A stretch of DNA of 64,000 nt from Hyperoplus lanceolatus (GCA_026929865.2 CM049396.1:19891001-19955000), one strand, 5' to 3'. Shown: positions 1-16,772, numbered from the stretch's first letter. The notes: generated from the sequence alone by a model not told the origin. Program-made: numbers and translations.

Positions 1-616
1 ATGTGCAAGTCGTTTACAAATAACAACGTGCAGAGTGATCAAAGTTCTATTTACACTTTGACAACAGTTGCTATGCGGGTGGTGAATAGCAATCTCCTCG
101 AGGCTAGGTGACACATCATAGTACAAGCAGAGATCAGGACCAGATGTGGAAAGCTCTGATAGAAGCCGACTGAGCTGGAACAATCAAGGCCAATATTCTG
201 TTAATGAACTCACCCAAAAAAGGATACGGTTCCTGGTACTGGCCCTGGGCAAGCAGCAGAACTGTTGACATTTCAGAACAAAGATAGGGTGATGAGGGAA
301 GTGATTGACTTAGTTATGACTGGAACTCTGAATAGGCCTACTGTAACTGAGCAATGTGGACTGTTTTTCAGTCGTTTTCTAAAAACTGTAGCTAATTCTG
401 CTCCTATTTTGGAGTTGTGAACATTGTTCTTGTAACCACAGCTTTACAACATAAAGAGCGTGCACACAACATGTGCTGACCAGTGCAAGCTTTAATGTGG
501 GACTATAATGAACAATGAAACAACACATTTTCCTCACACAAATGAACCGCACCCTGGGGATTTGCTGCCACAGCTTTCAGTCTGGTGGACTGGTGTGACC
601 ACTCATAGTACTCAAT

Positions 617-726
617 GGTGTTTTTTGCCCCCAACGGAGCCTTCAAGGCAGTGCTGCCTGGAAGGCCCTATCCTCTAACCTTAACCAGTGCTGCCTTGAA
701 GGCTCCGTCGGGGGCACAAAACACCA
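617..726. repeat. Small fold-back repeat (miniature inverted-repeat element)
   Basis: The two halves are near-perfect inverted copies. The left arm reads TTGCCCCCAACGGAGCCTTC and continues into AAGGCAGTGCTG. The right arm reads CAGTGCTGCCTTGAAGGC and continues into TCCGTCGGGGGCACAAAACACC. A spacer of about 30 bp lies between them. This is the form of a non-autonomous DNA transposon with almost no internal sequence. No coding capacity is seen. Confidence 0.75.
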
Positions 727-1139
727 AACACTACATAGTGGCTATCGTTAGATAATGTTAGCAAACATAAGTTAGCATGATATTGTGTAGGGTTGGCCAT
801 ATTTTCTTTAGAGTTAGAAGAGGAAATGTATGCCACTCTCATGTCATGTCAGTATCATAAATATGAAGCCACCGCTAGCAGCCAGTTTTATTTTAGCTTT
901 GCTTAGTTTAGTGTTAAAACAGAAGCAAGCTAGTCTGGCTCTGTCCAGAGGAAACAAATCTCTTCCTGGAGTCTCTGCCAGTTATCTGACGACCTCACTG
1001 TGAAGCAAGATTCAAGGATGTATCCGCATCCGACCAAGAAATAGTCCAACACTTAGTCTAACCCCTAACCCTTTTGAAAACCAACAATATTTATATTTTT
1101 TTCTTTTTGGAAGATTATTTTGGGTGCTTTGATTTGGGA

Positions 1140-1275
1140 GTGTGGAAAGACAGACAGAGGTGAAATGGAGTAGAGAGAGGGATGAAATGCAGAGAATCGA
1201 AACTGGGTCTGCTGCAACAAGGACACTGAGCCTCTATGGTACATGCTCTAACCACTAAATCACAGAGCGCTCCAT
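1140..1275 (-). repeat. tRNA-derived SINE, partial
   Basis: Read on the minus strand this stretch has a pol III A-box-like motif (TAGTGGTTAGAGCATG) followed about 40 bp later by a B-box-like motif (AGTTTCGATTCTC). That is the layout of a tRNA-derived SINE head. A clean tRNA cloverleaf is not formed, so it is called a SINE and not a tRNA gene. The rest of 1-1560 shows no gene. Confidence 0.6.
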
Positions 1276-1560
1276 ATGCTTGTGTTTCATCTCGTTTTTT
1301 GTACGAATTTAATACATGAAATATGTTCGTTAGTAAAATTTAAAGGTGCTGGTGGGTTGGATTTTGTCATCTTTGAGCAGAGCCAGTCTAGCGATTTCCC
1401 CCTGCTTCTTTATGCGAAGCTAAGCTGGCTGTAGTTTCATATCCTACTGGTGTGTCTTCTCACTAACTCTTGACAAGTAAAAGTACGCAAAACATTAAAA
1501 ATCAAAACATTGAACTTTTCATTTTACCTTGATGGTTGCCCATCTAATCTTGAAAGTTAC

Positions 1561-1622
1561 CTGGCATGCAGATGAGTAGGAGGACTCTCATGGTCACTCT
1601 TGGAGGTAGACTGACTTGAACA
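1561..1622 (-). CDS. Possible start exon of a secreted protein, minus strand (partial)
   Basis: On the minus strand a strong pyrimidine-rich acceptor ends in CAG at 1623. It is followed by about 31 bases of leader and an ATG at 1591. The short open frame reads MRVLLLICMP and then meets a good donor (GTAACT) just below 1561, in phase 1. A hydrophobic start exon like this is typical of secreted proteins whose first exon is non-coding. The continuation would lie at lower coordinates or off the window, and I could not find it. No family is assigned. The matching upstream leader may be the exon ending at 3539. Confidence 0.35.
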
Positions 1623-2521
1623 CTGGAGGGGAGACGAGGAGAGTATTAACAATCAAAACAGAGCAACAAGAGGGGGGAAAGAAAGTGCTTAGTGGTGGAT
1701 ATCCTTTTGGTCTCCTCTCCTTCCCCCCCTGCACTCCGTCACCTTTCCAACCCCACACCGCTCTCCCCCACTCTCTCCCTACCAATGGCCCCAAACAGAG
1801 GAGGAGAAGAAAAAGGGGGAGAAAAAACTGACAGAAAGAATGTGGCACGTCTGTCTTCCTAAGAACAATCCCTCTGTTTTCCTACTTTTCCTTGCTGCAG
1901 CAGACGTTCTGGAGGCTGCATTCCAGGAAAAGAAGCAGAGGACCCCTCCACTCCAGCCAGCCCCCCCCCCCTTTGAGTTTTCTCCCTCCCTCTCTCCGTC
2001 TGTCTGTCTCCACATCCTTCATTTCCCTTCTGTCGCCCTCACTGGTCACTTCCTCGAACCCCCACCCTCCTCCTCTTTCCCCACTTTTTCTTTCTGCTTA
2101 ACTCCACAAAGGCCAAGGAGCCTCTCCGGATGAGTGAAAATGACATGTGGACAGAAAAACATGAACCCCGTCAGACGTCAGCGACTACCATACCAAATCA
2201 TTTATTTCAGTGAAGTTGTCAATGAGAGTCAGGGAGTCGCAGTGTGAAAAGTGTAAAGTACAGCAAAACCCATTACCTTAGCTTCCTGTCACACTGAACA
2301 CTAAACTGCCTTTCCACTTTGTGGAAAGTATGAATGCTCCTCCTCCGCTGCAGCACTGAAGGCTCCTTCATACACGAGGCAGTTCATTTGTTTCTTTTTA
2401 TACATCCCATGCTTTGGACTCCTGCTCTCTTTCTCTGTGTGACTTTTATGTGAGGCCACACCAGACACAAAACATGTGATTGACACGCTGTTTGTACAAG
2501 ATGTGCATGTGTTCCGATAAA

Positions 2522-2899
<378 letters not shown>

Positions 2900-3049
2900 A
2901 TTATTAAGATTTTCTGAGGACAGCAACAGGAGATGCACTAATGTTGTCTATTTTACGCATTTTGTTTTCCTACAACTATGACAAATGAATAAATAAAATT
3001 CCAAAATCATCTTTCCATGTGCCCTCATCGACCCCCACCCTCTGGAAGC

Positions 3050-3052
<3 letters not shown>

Positions 3053-3102
<50 letters not shown>
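3053..3102. repeat. (TG)n microsatellite
   Basis: About 25 uninterrupted TG units, trailing into a GCGCGCG/TGTG mix. It lies 150 bp beyond the larger compound microsatellite, and the two may be parts of one decayed tract. Confidence 0.95.
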
Positions 3103-3104
<2 letters not shown>

Positions 3105-3538
3105 TGTGCGCGCGCGTGTGTGCGCGTTTGGTTTTCCCTCTTGGCACCCTCTCTCCATTGTAGTGCCATTACTGCAGGCTGTGTGCTGTGAAGTCCCTCC
3201 TCCTCATTCTCTCCAGTGAAAACACAGGACCACATGTCAGCTCTCAACAGCCATTAACATACACGCAAATTATCCACAATTATTCGGTCTACACTGAGCA
3301 GGCTGATAAACGCTCGGGATGCTTTAATGCCCTTGAAGCACTGGGACTGCGCTGCATGCAATCTGTGCACAATCAACCTCACATCTCCTGACTCCCCCCC
3401 ATAAAAAGTTTCAGCACAAATGCAATTCAAGTTTAGTCTTCTCTACTATCTGAACTCAGAGGTGCATAAAATAAAAACACTCAAAAGTGCATCCTAACAA
3501 AGCAAAAACAAAGAACGCAAACTTAGACTTTTTCTTAC

Positions 3539-3720
3539 CTAACTTTGATGCAGCCTGCTCCGACTGTCCTCAGCTCTCATGCGTCCACTGAGTGCAGGAG
3601 GACCTCGCAGCGCCACATTGTACCACCCCGCATCTGGAGTCTCCTCCCCGTCCAGTCCCAGCCTCCAGCATCAAGACCCGGGAGATCCCCAAACTAGTTA
3701 CCAGACTGATCCTGTTGTAA
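3539..3720 (-). other. Possible 5' leader exon of a minus-strand gene
   Basis: On the minus strand the sequence AAGTTAG meets a near-consensus donor GTAAGAAA at 3538. The preceding 180 bp are GC-richer than their surroundings. The only ATG near the donor opens a 13-codon frame that stops at the junction, so the exon would be untranslated leader. It could splice to the acceptor at 1623. The upper boundary is a guess. From here to the sdhb stop I see no other gene. Confidence 0.3.
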
Positions 3721-4439
3721 CTCTTGGCCTACCGGATCAATACAAGTGGAAAGCATCGATGAGCTGACCAAATATTGGTGGTTGCAGCCAGTTCACCACT
3801 GTAACTGTTGCTAGGCGACCAATTAACGTAAATGAAGTCACCTTTATTAGTAAGCATTTGCAACCCTTAAGATGAAAAACACTCAGTTCTCTATAAAAGA
3901 AAATTACATAGCCAAACCTATGCTGAGATTACAATATGTTATCAGCAAAATATTTTTTAAGGGCAAACAGTGTTTACGTTGTAGTGTGTTGTTACTTTTG
4001 CAAATAAATGTAGGCATGCATTTTCAGGTATGAGATAGAGGTAGGCCTAGTCATTCGACTATGAATACCACTATTAAGGTTGAAGTAATATAGGCTAAGC
4101 CTTTTAAAGCTTCCCTCTTTTTTTCCACTACTGACAACTTTTAGGAACTCGAACCGACAAGTCCCAGAACAGAAGTAGTCACACTGTCACCTGTATGCAC
4201 TGGAGTCAAATATATATTTAGTTAGTCAAATATTTATAAATTAAGCATACAATCAGACTAAAAGTCAGTGATAATCTGCCATTGGTTAAACATATCTTCT
4301 GCTGTAATATAACGCATAGTTCAACAAAAATACTCATAATAGCTTTATTATTTGTTGAAGAGCTTTTGCATAAGATTGTTCACAAATTACAGAAACTTCA
4401 CCAAAACCGTAATATATCTGCCTGTGACAGCCTCCAAGC

Positions 4440-4600
4440 AAAAATTGATAAGATACTTTATTCATCCCCAAATAGCAATTGTGTAGTTTCACCAGCAGTA
4501 ATAAAAATCAAAAATGTTCATTAGAAATAAAAATTTGCATAGTCCACATCCACTGATTAAAGGAATAAACCAAGTGACAGTGATGTAACAGATTTACGTA
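4440..4600 (-). repeat. LINE 3' tail fragment
   Basis: The stretch AAGATACTTTATTCATCCCC followed by AAATAGCAATTGTG has the look of the conserved 3' tail of fish L2-type LINEs in reverse orientation. It is too short and diverged to assign a subfamily and has no coding content. Confidence 0.5.
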
Positions 4601-5237
4601 TCTGCACATGAGTGACCTCTAGAGGACATTCACTGCAAACCTCTGTGTATGTGTATTAAAGGAGCAGAGTGTGATTGAAGCAGCATTAGCCAGAGCAAAT
4701 GAAAACCCATGAAAACAGCAGCAGGTATTTGAACTATTTATTAAGCATCAAAACAAAGACTGCATTTGGTATGTTGGAAGATCTGAGGAGAAAATTTACA
4801 CTGTATGTCTGTGAAGAAGCTGCTATCTCCAAAATCAGAAGCTAAAAATGTTTTAACACCATCAAGAAAATGCGTGGTTTTTACTTAAATAAGCAGCATC
4901 TTGTTTACAAAGTGCACACACATACAAGCAGCAGAGTTGGAGATAAATAACTCTGTCATGGTACATGTAAGACTCACACACAGAAAGACACACACATACT
5001 CTCTCTCTCTCGCATTCATTCAGTACTGTGCGTTTGTGTAACACCATGTCTTCCAACCACACAGACTCTCACACACACACACACACATTTCCATTACAGT
5101 TGACTCTGCAGCAGAGTGTGGTGGTGGAGCCGACAGGTGTACTCTGGCCCTTCATACCTCGATGAGAAATTCATTTAATCAATTAATATATAATTTAATC
5201 ATGGAGGGAAAAGTTGTATTAGAGGACAACAGAGTGT

Positions 5238-9077
<3,840 letters not shown>

Positions 9078-9521
9078 TTTGGAGTGGTTGTTCCTCTGAC
9101 CTCCACCGCCTGCTTCCCAGCGTCCACTGCGGCTGCGTCATAGCTCTCTGCGGGGAGGCGCGTTTTTTAGTGACCGATGTCTCCCGGCTATAGAAAGACA
9201 AACAAAATAACATAAACAAACACAACATTAGAGCGTGAGTATCATAGTTTGTACATAATTGGGAACAATGTTTCCGTCTTTAAATGATCCTGTTTCAATC
9301 ACGATGCAGGCGTCAGTCAACCCAGGCGGAGCAGGGGACACACGTCCACCACAGACCGGGCGTTTAAATCGAACGAACCCAGTGCGCCTCTGACAGTCAG
9401 TCGTGGTGCTGCGTGCGGAGTTGAACTCACATAACAGTCTCTTTACGGTGGAACCAGGCTAAGGTCACTTAATCCTGTGTTCCCAAAGTGCTAAAATAGC
9501 GGTGAGACGTGGAGAGCAGAT
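9078..9521. promoter_or_regulatory. Shared promoter between sdhb and mrpl20
   Basis: The two start codons face away from each other across 444 bp with no room for separate full promoters, so a bidirectional promoter is inferred. A CTAAGGTCA element at 9459-9467 fits the TNAAGGTCA half-site bound by oestrogen-related receptors, known regulators of mitochondrial genes. The CCAAAATGTCGG around the sdhb ATG resembles a YY1-type initiator. No TATA box is evident. Transcription starts cannot be placed from sequence alone. Confidence 0.65.
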
Positions 9522-12453
9522 ATGGTGTTCCTGACGTTGTCCTGTTGGATTAGAAATCGCGGACCGGACAGATACTGGAAGGTTCAGGAAGTTCTCAAAC
9601 ATGCACGGGTAAGGCTACGACTATTTCCTGGAAATGGAGGAGAAGGGGATGGATGTTGTGCTATCTTTCACATTGTACACTGTGTGTGGTTGTTAGATAT
9701 ACATCTACAAATAACGTAATTATCTCATTCTTATACCCTCCTGTTGTTCTTGACCCCGGTAGAAAAAGATGATTCATCATCCCGATCTAATTTAACAGGA
9801 GTATTATAATGACCGTGATCTTTGTTAGTCGACTCATCCTCCCTATTCTTCCTCCTACAGCACTTCAGAGGCAGAAAGAACCGCTGCTACAGTCTGGCTG
9901 TGCGCGCTGTCAGGAGAGCTTTTGTCTACGCCACGAAATCACGGAGGCTCAAGCAACGTAACATGAGGACGGTAAGACACAACTCACACTCGACTTCCAC
10001 AACAACAACACACTGTATGTGTCATGAGCATTCAGTCTTTATATAACCAGGATCCTATGTACTAATACAACTAAAACATGTCATATCGCAGAGTGTAACT
10101 AGACTAAAGGGATGCTCAGGGAACAAAGCCACACACACAAACACAAACACAAGGAACTTGCAGTAGATGGAGCACAGTGCACCCAATACACATAATAAAC
10201 ATAGAGAACATAAGTAAAAGTAATTCAAAGATTATCAAGACAGTTTGGCTGCAGACCTTCACTTGTCTGCAGCCAGACCCCTGTCAAGATTCTAAATAGA
10301 AAATGAACAATAACATAATTATAAAAAGCAATACATGTGCAATTGTGTATTTAAAAACTAGAGTTGTACGGTAACACTTTACAATAAGGTACACAAAAAA
10401 AGAGTAGTTACCCTTTTTAAAAGGTAAATTTACCTTTCCAAAAGGTAAATTTACCTTTCCAAAAAGGTAAGTTTACCTTTTAAAAAGGGTAGTTACCCTT
10501 TCAAAAAGGTAAATTTACCTTTTAAAAAGGGTCGTTACCCTTTCAAAAAGGTAAATTTACCATTTAAAAGGTAAATTTACCATTTAAAAGATAAATTTAC
10601 CTTTTTAAAAGGTAAATTTACCTTTCCAAAAGGTAAATTTACCTTTTAAAAAGGGTAGTTACCCTTTTAATAAGATAAATTTACCTTTCCAAAAAGGTAA
10701 GTTTACCTTTTAAAAAGGTTAGTTACCCTTTTGAAAAGGTTAGTTGCCCTTTTGAAAAGGTTAGTTTACCTTTTGAAAAGGTAAGTTTTTGAATTTTCTC
10801 CATCCACTTAGAATGGGGCTGTGGAGTCATTTTTGGAAAATAACATTTCAGATCCACATACATATTTTCATATATTTTCATATTTTTGGGGTCATGGGGC
10901 CCATTCCAGAGGAGGTAATTTCAAACTCCTGAAAAAGTTGAACATTTTGAAAGTTATTAGAGGAAAAGCATTCTCAAACTCTCGACTTAGGCAAATTTCA
11001 CTTGCCTTAGTTCAAAAGGGTAACTAACCTTTTGAAAAGGGTAGTTACCCTTTTAAAAAGAGTAGTTACCCTTTTAAAAAGGTAAATTTATCTTTTAAAA
11101 GGTAAATTTACCTTTCCAAAAGGTAAGTTTAAAAGGTAAATTTATCTTTTAAAAGGTAAATTTACCTTTTTAAAAGGTAAACTTACCTTTTTGGAAAGGT
11201 AAATTTACATTTTAAAAAAAGGTAAATTTATCTTTTAAAAGGTAAATTTACCTTTTTAAAAGGTAAACTTATCTTTTTGGAAAGGTAAATTTATCTTTTA
11301 AAAAGGTAAATTTATCTTTTAAAAGGTAAATTTACCTTTTTAAAGGGTAAATTTACCTTTTTGGAAAGGTAAATTTATTTTCTAAAAGGTAAATTTACCT
11401 TTTTAAAAGGTAAATTTACCTTTTTAAAAAGTAAACTTACTTTGGAAAGGTAAATTTATCTTTTAAAATGTAAATTTACCTTTTTAAAAGGTAAATTTAT
11501 CTTTTAAAAGGTAAATTTACCTTTTAAAAAGGAAAGGAAATTTACCTTTTGGAAAGGTGAATTTACCTTTTAAAAAGGTGAATTTACCTTTTAAAAAGGG
11601 TAACTACTCTTTTTTTGTGTACCTTATTGTAAAGTGTTACCGTGCATTAATGTAACAAATTGAGGATATTGTAAATTAGTAGTAGTGTAATGTAGTGGGC
11701 TCTGGGGCCTTGTTAATGAGGCCGGCTGCAGATGGGAAGAAACTCTTCTTGTGGTGAGAAGTTTGGGTTGGGTGAGGAACAAACTGTCTGACTTTTCTGT
11801 TGTTTTGGTGTTTTCTTGTGAATGACTGGATATTTTGTTTCTGACTCTTCTGGGCTCTGACATTCTTCAAATGAAATGATACAAGATAGAGGGGAAAAAA
11901 CAGATAAAGGCCATGACATGTGATTAGTGATCACAGGTAGACATTTCTTCGTTTTAGGGGATCCCATTTGAAGATGGGGGAATTAACTGTATTTTGTGTG
12001 ATACTATTTTATTGTGTAACCCTTGCTATTGTTGGTCCTTCAGCAAGGTAATCTGTATTAGTTGATAGTTTTTGTTGTGGTCTTTATCTCTTCAGCTCTG
12101 GATCACACGTATTGCAGCAGCATCACGAGAGCACGGCATGAAGTATCCCGCCCTCATGCACAACCTCACCAAGGTTAGTTTTTGTGGAATGTTTGTCCCC
12201 TGCACACTCTTCATGCTGTTGTTTCACTCTACGTTATCTGTACGTAACGTGACCCATTTCTCCCTCTTCCCCGGTGCAGAGTAGCGTCCAGCTCAACCGA
12301 CGCGTTATCAGCGACATAGCCGTCACAGAACCTCGGACGTTTGTCTCACTCACCAAGCTGGCACAGGCAAGGCAGCAGGAGGGCTTCAGGGCGGCGCTGG
12401 GCGACGGCAAAGAGGCTCCTGGTGTCTTCTCCCGTATTGTGTTGCTACAGTAA
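9522..12453 (+). CDS. mrpl20: Mitochondrial ribosomal protein bL20m (4 exons)
   Basis: This is a large-subunit protein of the mitochondrial ribosome, family bL20, which binds 23S-like rRNA early in assembly. Exons are 9522-9608, 9861-9971, 12096-12173 and 12280-12453. All introns are GT-AG in phase 0, and the total of 450 nt gives 149 residues, the human length. Recognisable blocks are [32 protein letters not shown] and [19 protein letters not shown]. The start [13 protein letters not shown] matches the family start. A likely poly(A) signal ATTAAA is at 13171-13176. Intron 2 is expanded by a palindromic-array element (10368-11643). The gene shares its promoter region with sdhb. Confidence 0.97.
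10368..11643. mobile_element. TIR element filled with a palindromic tandem array, in mrpl20 intron 2
   Basis: The ends are exact inverted copies over about 45 bp: ACGGTAACACTTTACAATAA continuing GGTACACAAAAAAAGAGTAG at the left, mirrored at 11600-11643. Nearly all the interior is a degenerate array of AAAGGTAAATTTACCTTT, a unit that is its own reverse complement, with variants such as AAAGGGTAGTTACCCTTT. A non-repetitive spacer occupies about 10790-11010. No ORF is present. The TIRs and lack of coding suggest a non-autonomous DNA transposon whose interior amplified as a minisatellite. No clear target duplication was found. Confidence 0.85.
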
Positions 12454-13602
12454 AGAACACGATTCACTGAAACAAATTTCTCAGCTGTCGTGCAGTTTAA
12501 AGAATGGGGGTCCTGGATTGTGGAAATCATGAAACTGCCAATAACACACTCATCTTCCTTTTTGCTGTCACTTCATTTACGTAGTTACCAATAGGGAATT
12601 TTTCCACAGTAATTCAGGATCTGGCTCAAGGACACACATCTGTGGGTGTTGCCTTGATCCCTGACCTTGAAGGACAGTTCCTCTGCTCACTGAGCTGTCC
12701 TACATCCAAATTACCAATGTGTTTTCTCATTTCAATTCAAAAGATATACAACACTGCACATCTTTAGAGTGGATTGAAGAATAGCTTTGTTCTCTTAAAT
12801 CATACCAACCAAGGATGTAATTCTGATCCAAGATGGCAGCTGATGACATCAAACAGCATAGCCCATGTTTGTCATGCACATAAGAGATATTGGATTGAGA
12901 TCTTTGGTGTAGCCAAAAAATGTACCCCAGCAGCCATTCTGATTACCTCCAGTATTGTGTGTTTGGATGTTATGATCAGTTTCCACACACCTCTCTGTGC
13001 TTTATCATATGCAACCTTTTGTTAAATTATGATTTGATGCTGTTGGATTGCGAGGGATTTTTCTTTTGGAGAATGGACTCAAGAGCTTGACCATGATATG
13101 ACTTATGTCTCTGTGTAAATATATGTTTTACCATTTGTTGTGGTAAGTTTTTCCTCTGAATGTTTAGTTCATTAAACATTTTGATATTTATTTTGTTGTC
13201 CTGTCTTGATTCTCTTTATTGAAAAACATATGTCCCTACAAATGTTCATTTATTTATAGCCATGAAGGCACACACTGTGCACCGTATCACGATGTTAGAG
13301 ACCATGAGGACATAATATCTTAATTAAATCAACCAGTGGTATTAGAGAAGCATGGACATCCAAGTTATAAGCCTAAACATTTATCCAGTCCAACATTTTG
13401 ATGTTATAGGCCAGTGGGTGCTCCTCTCCATAAACTGACATAGGGTACGATTCACACATTACAGCCGTATCACTGACCTTTGGCTTACAAAACCAGAAAC
13501 AGTCTGATGCAACCGAAAGAAAATCTTTAATTTCCTCTCGATTATCTGCAGTATGATCCTCTGCGGCTCCCGTAGTGGTTCTGGGATGGATGGACCATAG
13601 AC
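12454..13602. other. mrpl20 3' UTR and non-coding spacer
   Basis: The first roughly 730 bp are probably mrpl20 3' UTR up to the ATTAAA at 13171. Within 12590-12690 there is a faint SINE-like stretch (minus-strand CAGCTCAGTGAGCAGAGGAA) with no convincing B box. The rest, to the inverted-repeat element at 13603, shows no gene. Confidence 0.5.
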
Positions 13603-15270
13603 ATTATAAAGGATAGACGCCGCGTTGGCCGCTACTGCCTATTGGCGCTGACGAGAAATGCGGCCGCCATCTTGGACCGGTCACACGTTCCACTCAGTGT
13701 AGTCTGTTTGGCAGGTGGAATGAACTGTCAGCACATGTAATTAATCATATCTCATTAAATACCAAACTGATTTTCACGCGGTTTTCTTTGCTGCAAAGAT
13801 CATACATGTAGCTAAGATACAGGGCACAAGTTTCGACGTGTTTTAATATTCATAGTGGGCTTAACAGTCATAGAATATTCTGATATGATGTAAGTAACCA
13901 GACGTCCGAGATCAAAACGAGGAACATCCCCCGAAAAGGGAAGCAGAAACAGATAGGGGCAGTAAAGTCAGCTATTTTAATAAGTCAACAATATATGATT
14001 AGGCTATATATAAATATATTTATTCATTTACAGTGACGAGCATACACAATAAAGACAATCACAGGGATAACATAAACAGAGAACAGAAATAAAATAGGAT
14101 AAAACATATTAATTTAAATAAAGTAGGCCTATACAAAATACAAAACAAGAGCAAAAATAAAATACTAAATGAACAATGAATTCAGATAAAACAGTTACAG
14201 TCAGATGTGTAAAATTCAGAAATCATAGATTTCAGATAAACCAAGAGGAAGAGCACTCATTTTTAAATTGCTCTGCAGAGCGTTCCATGAATTAGGGGCA
14301 CTACATGAAAAGGCAGTTATTCCTAAACTGGAGTTAGCTCGGGGCAATTTAGGAGGAGTAGTCGAGCATGGTACATATGAAGGGTGGATGTTTCCCATGA
14401 AGGCATTAAATAGCCTATAAATAAAAACCAGTGTATATAATATATCATTAAAAGAGAAGGACAACATGAGTGTTCATGTAAAAATATGTTTTATTTCTCT
14501 GATTTAAAACACAAGCTTGTTAGGCAATTGCCTCTTAAAAGAGGACGGGATTTTTTAAAAGCAAAGTCTTCTTGGTTGTCCAATGTTCTATACTAGGGGG
14601 GGAATACCAAGTTCAGTCTAGTCTCGAGTTGGTTCCTCAGACACAGACAGGAAATCAATGCGTGCCTTGCAGCGCGGTACATTTAAAAACACATTCAATA
14701 CAAAACCACAGCAATCAAAAGTATTAAATTAAGGGAAAATCAAACAACAACAGCCAACAATAATACTCAAATGCATAAAATAAAGTTAACCATCCTTACA
14801 ATCGCATTTTACTCGCGAGTTTGGCAATGTGGTGCAGCCTTAATTTGTGAAAGACAGACACAACCAATGACAACAAGTCGGAATGGTGGTTGTCGATACC
14901 AAACTGTGTCTCCTCAATATGTTCCCCAAGCAGAAACACATCCTCCGTTTCAATCTCCTCCCGGACGAAGTGTGTGACTCGGACGTCTGGTTATTGTATC
15001 ATATCAGAATCTTCTATGACTGTTAAGCCCACTATGAATATTAAAACACGTCGAAACTTGTGCCCTGTATCTTAGCTACATGTATGATCTTTGCAGCAAA
15101 GAAAACCGCGTGAAAATCAGTTTGGTATTTAATGAGATATGATTAATTACATGCGCTGACAGTTCATTCCACCTGCCAAACAGACTACACTGAGTGGAAC
15201 GTGTGACCGGTCCAAGATGGCGCCCGCATTTCTCGCGCTCAACGCCCAATGCGGCGTCTATCTTTAATAA
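13603..15270. mobile_element. Long-TIR fold-back element with LINE debris inside
   Basis: The left arm (about 13603-13945) and right arm (about 14950-15270) are inverted copies over roughly 330 bp. They share GATAGACGCCGC at the tips, then CACGTTCCACTCAGTGTAGT, GAATGAACTGTCAGC-type sequence and GATCATACATGTAGCTAAGA. The tips read TATAAAGGATAGACGCC and, inverted, TATTAAAGATAGACGCC. The centre (about 13980-14480) carries a minus-strand LINE-like stretch ending in SCSAPNSWNALQSNL, a pattern typical of the end of fish LINE reverse transcriptase ORFs. No intact transposase is visible. Confidence 0.8.
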
Positions 15271-16450
15271 TAGGCTCGTTCGACCTAACTTTCAGCTCGT
15301 CTGGAAAGTAGACGAGAGTAGCCGAGTGCAGTCGGGGGAGTGACGAAAATGCCTGACTGAAGCCGGACAGCTCCGAGTCGGAAGTAGCGTCCTTGTTGCG
15401 GATGCAGTTCGTTTTCTAGTTTTATTTTGAAGGCCTATTAGAAACATATTCGCAGGAGAGTCACACATGCTACAACCGATTAGAAGCAGAACACAACACA
15501 AAGACGAGTAAACACTTTAAAAGCGAGGGGCATTTTCAAAACAAGAAACGAGATATAAGCTAATATCCCCATTCCCCACACATCTTTATCTTTCTTGTTA
15601 CTTTACTAGAACACCTACTTTTAAGTGATAAAGAATATTTTACAAGAATAATTTACAAATCCAAATAAAGGAGGTTTAGTATTTCTCCCTTCACATAACG
15701 AATATGATCGGCCTAAATAAAGAAGGTCTAAGAAAAGATCCCTTATTATTATTGTAGAGATGGATATGATGAACTGTATTATGATGTGTAACAAACAAAC
15801 TACTTGTTGTAGTTTTGGTCTGGCTTTGCGACACTACATGTAAAATACAATTCCCAGACCATTTAGATCACTTGAAATAAGCCTATGATTTAATCTTAAT
15901 GGTACAAAAATCACTTCACCAAGATCTTATGTGACTCAAGTTTGTGTTCACTTTTAAATATATCTATACAGGAGAGTTACACATCCAAATTATTTCTATG
16001 TCAAGGGTTCAGAGGTTTAACTCTGATTAAGTACATTTCTGCTTAAATGCATATTGTGGCGGCCTAATGATTAAACATAAATTAAAATCAAAAAGAATGG
16101 ATCGTAATTTAATTTTGAGCGGTGATGTCAGACTTTTGCCTAACCAATTGGGGAAACGCATCAAAGGCACGAGGTTTAAACTCCCAATTAGCGCTCAGCT
16201 CCGCCTGTCAGCAAGACGTTTCCCATCAGACATTTCGCTCCCGCAGCCCGTGGGGAGCAACTGCAGCGACTTGCTCCAGTGTCTGTGTCCGTCTTGATAC
16301 CGCGGGACTTCAAAGTCTCAAGCAGCCGAGCCGCAGCCAGCCACGGGTGCAAGTGGGACAAAAAGTCTAACCATAATGCAGTGCGCTCAGCAAGACGAGC
16401 GTCATAATTGCGCAGGTCTTAGCAAGACGGCGACAGGTCGAACGAGCCTA
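15271..16450. mobile_element. TIR element with 16-bp perfect ends
   Basis: The left end TAGGCTCGTTCGACCT is exactly mirrored by AGGTCGAACGAGCCTA at 16435-16450. The interior has no coding signature. The right 270 bp are GC-rich with several AGCAAGACG motifs. It starts at the base after the 13603-15270 element and stops six bases before the next one, so three elements abut. Only the short perfect TIR supports the boundaries. Confidence 0.6.
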
Positions 16451-16728
16451 ATGTCTGTCACTACCCGATCTGTCCGACTTACCCGATCTGTCCTCACGGA
16501 AGTGTTTTTCGCGCTCTTCCGGGTTGGAAAAACTACGGCAACACCACTTGTTAATACAGCAGGGGCATACAGTGTTAAACTCAAACAACATTTAAAAGCT
16601 TGATAGCAATAGTTTAGCGAGTAAGCTAACTAGATTGATAGTGTGAAAACTCAAACAACATTTAAAAGATCGCGTTAGCTGATAGCGCGTTAGCTTAGCG
16701 AGTGAGCTAACTATAGATAGGTTGATGA

Positions 16729-16771
<43 letters not shown>
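16729..16771. repeat. (GATA)n microsatellite
   Basis: About ten GATA/ATAG units just inside the left terminal repeat of the 16457-25120 element. The right terminal repeat has only a short diverged counterpart. Confidence 0.95.

Positions 16772-16772
<1 letters not shown>

Noticed and set aside
3579-3767. 62-codon plus-strand Pro/Ser-rich frame
   Set aside because: Composition only. The minus strand here looks more like a leader exon with a strong donor.
12590-12690. Possible tRNA-like SINE downstream of mrpl20
   Set aside because: An A-box-like motif is present, but no acceptable B box or cloverleaf could be formed.
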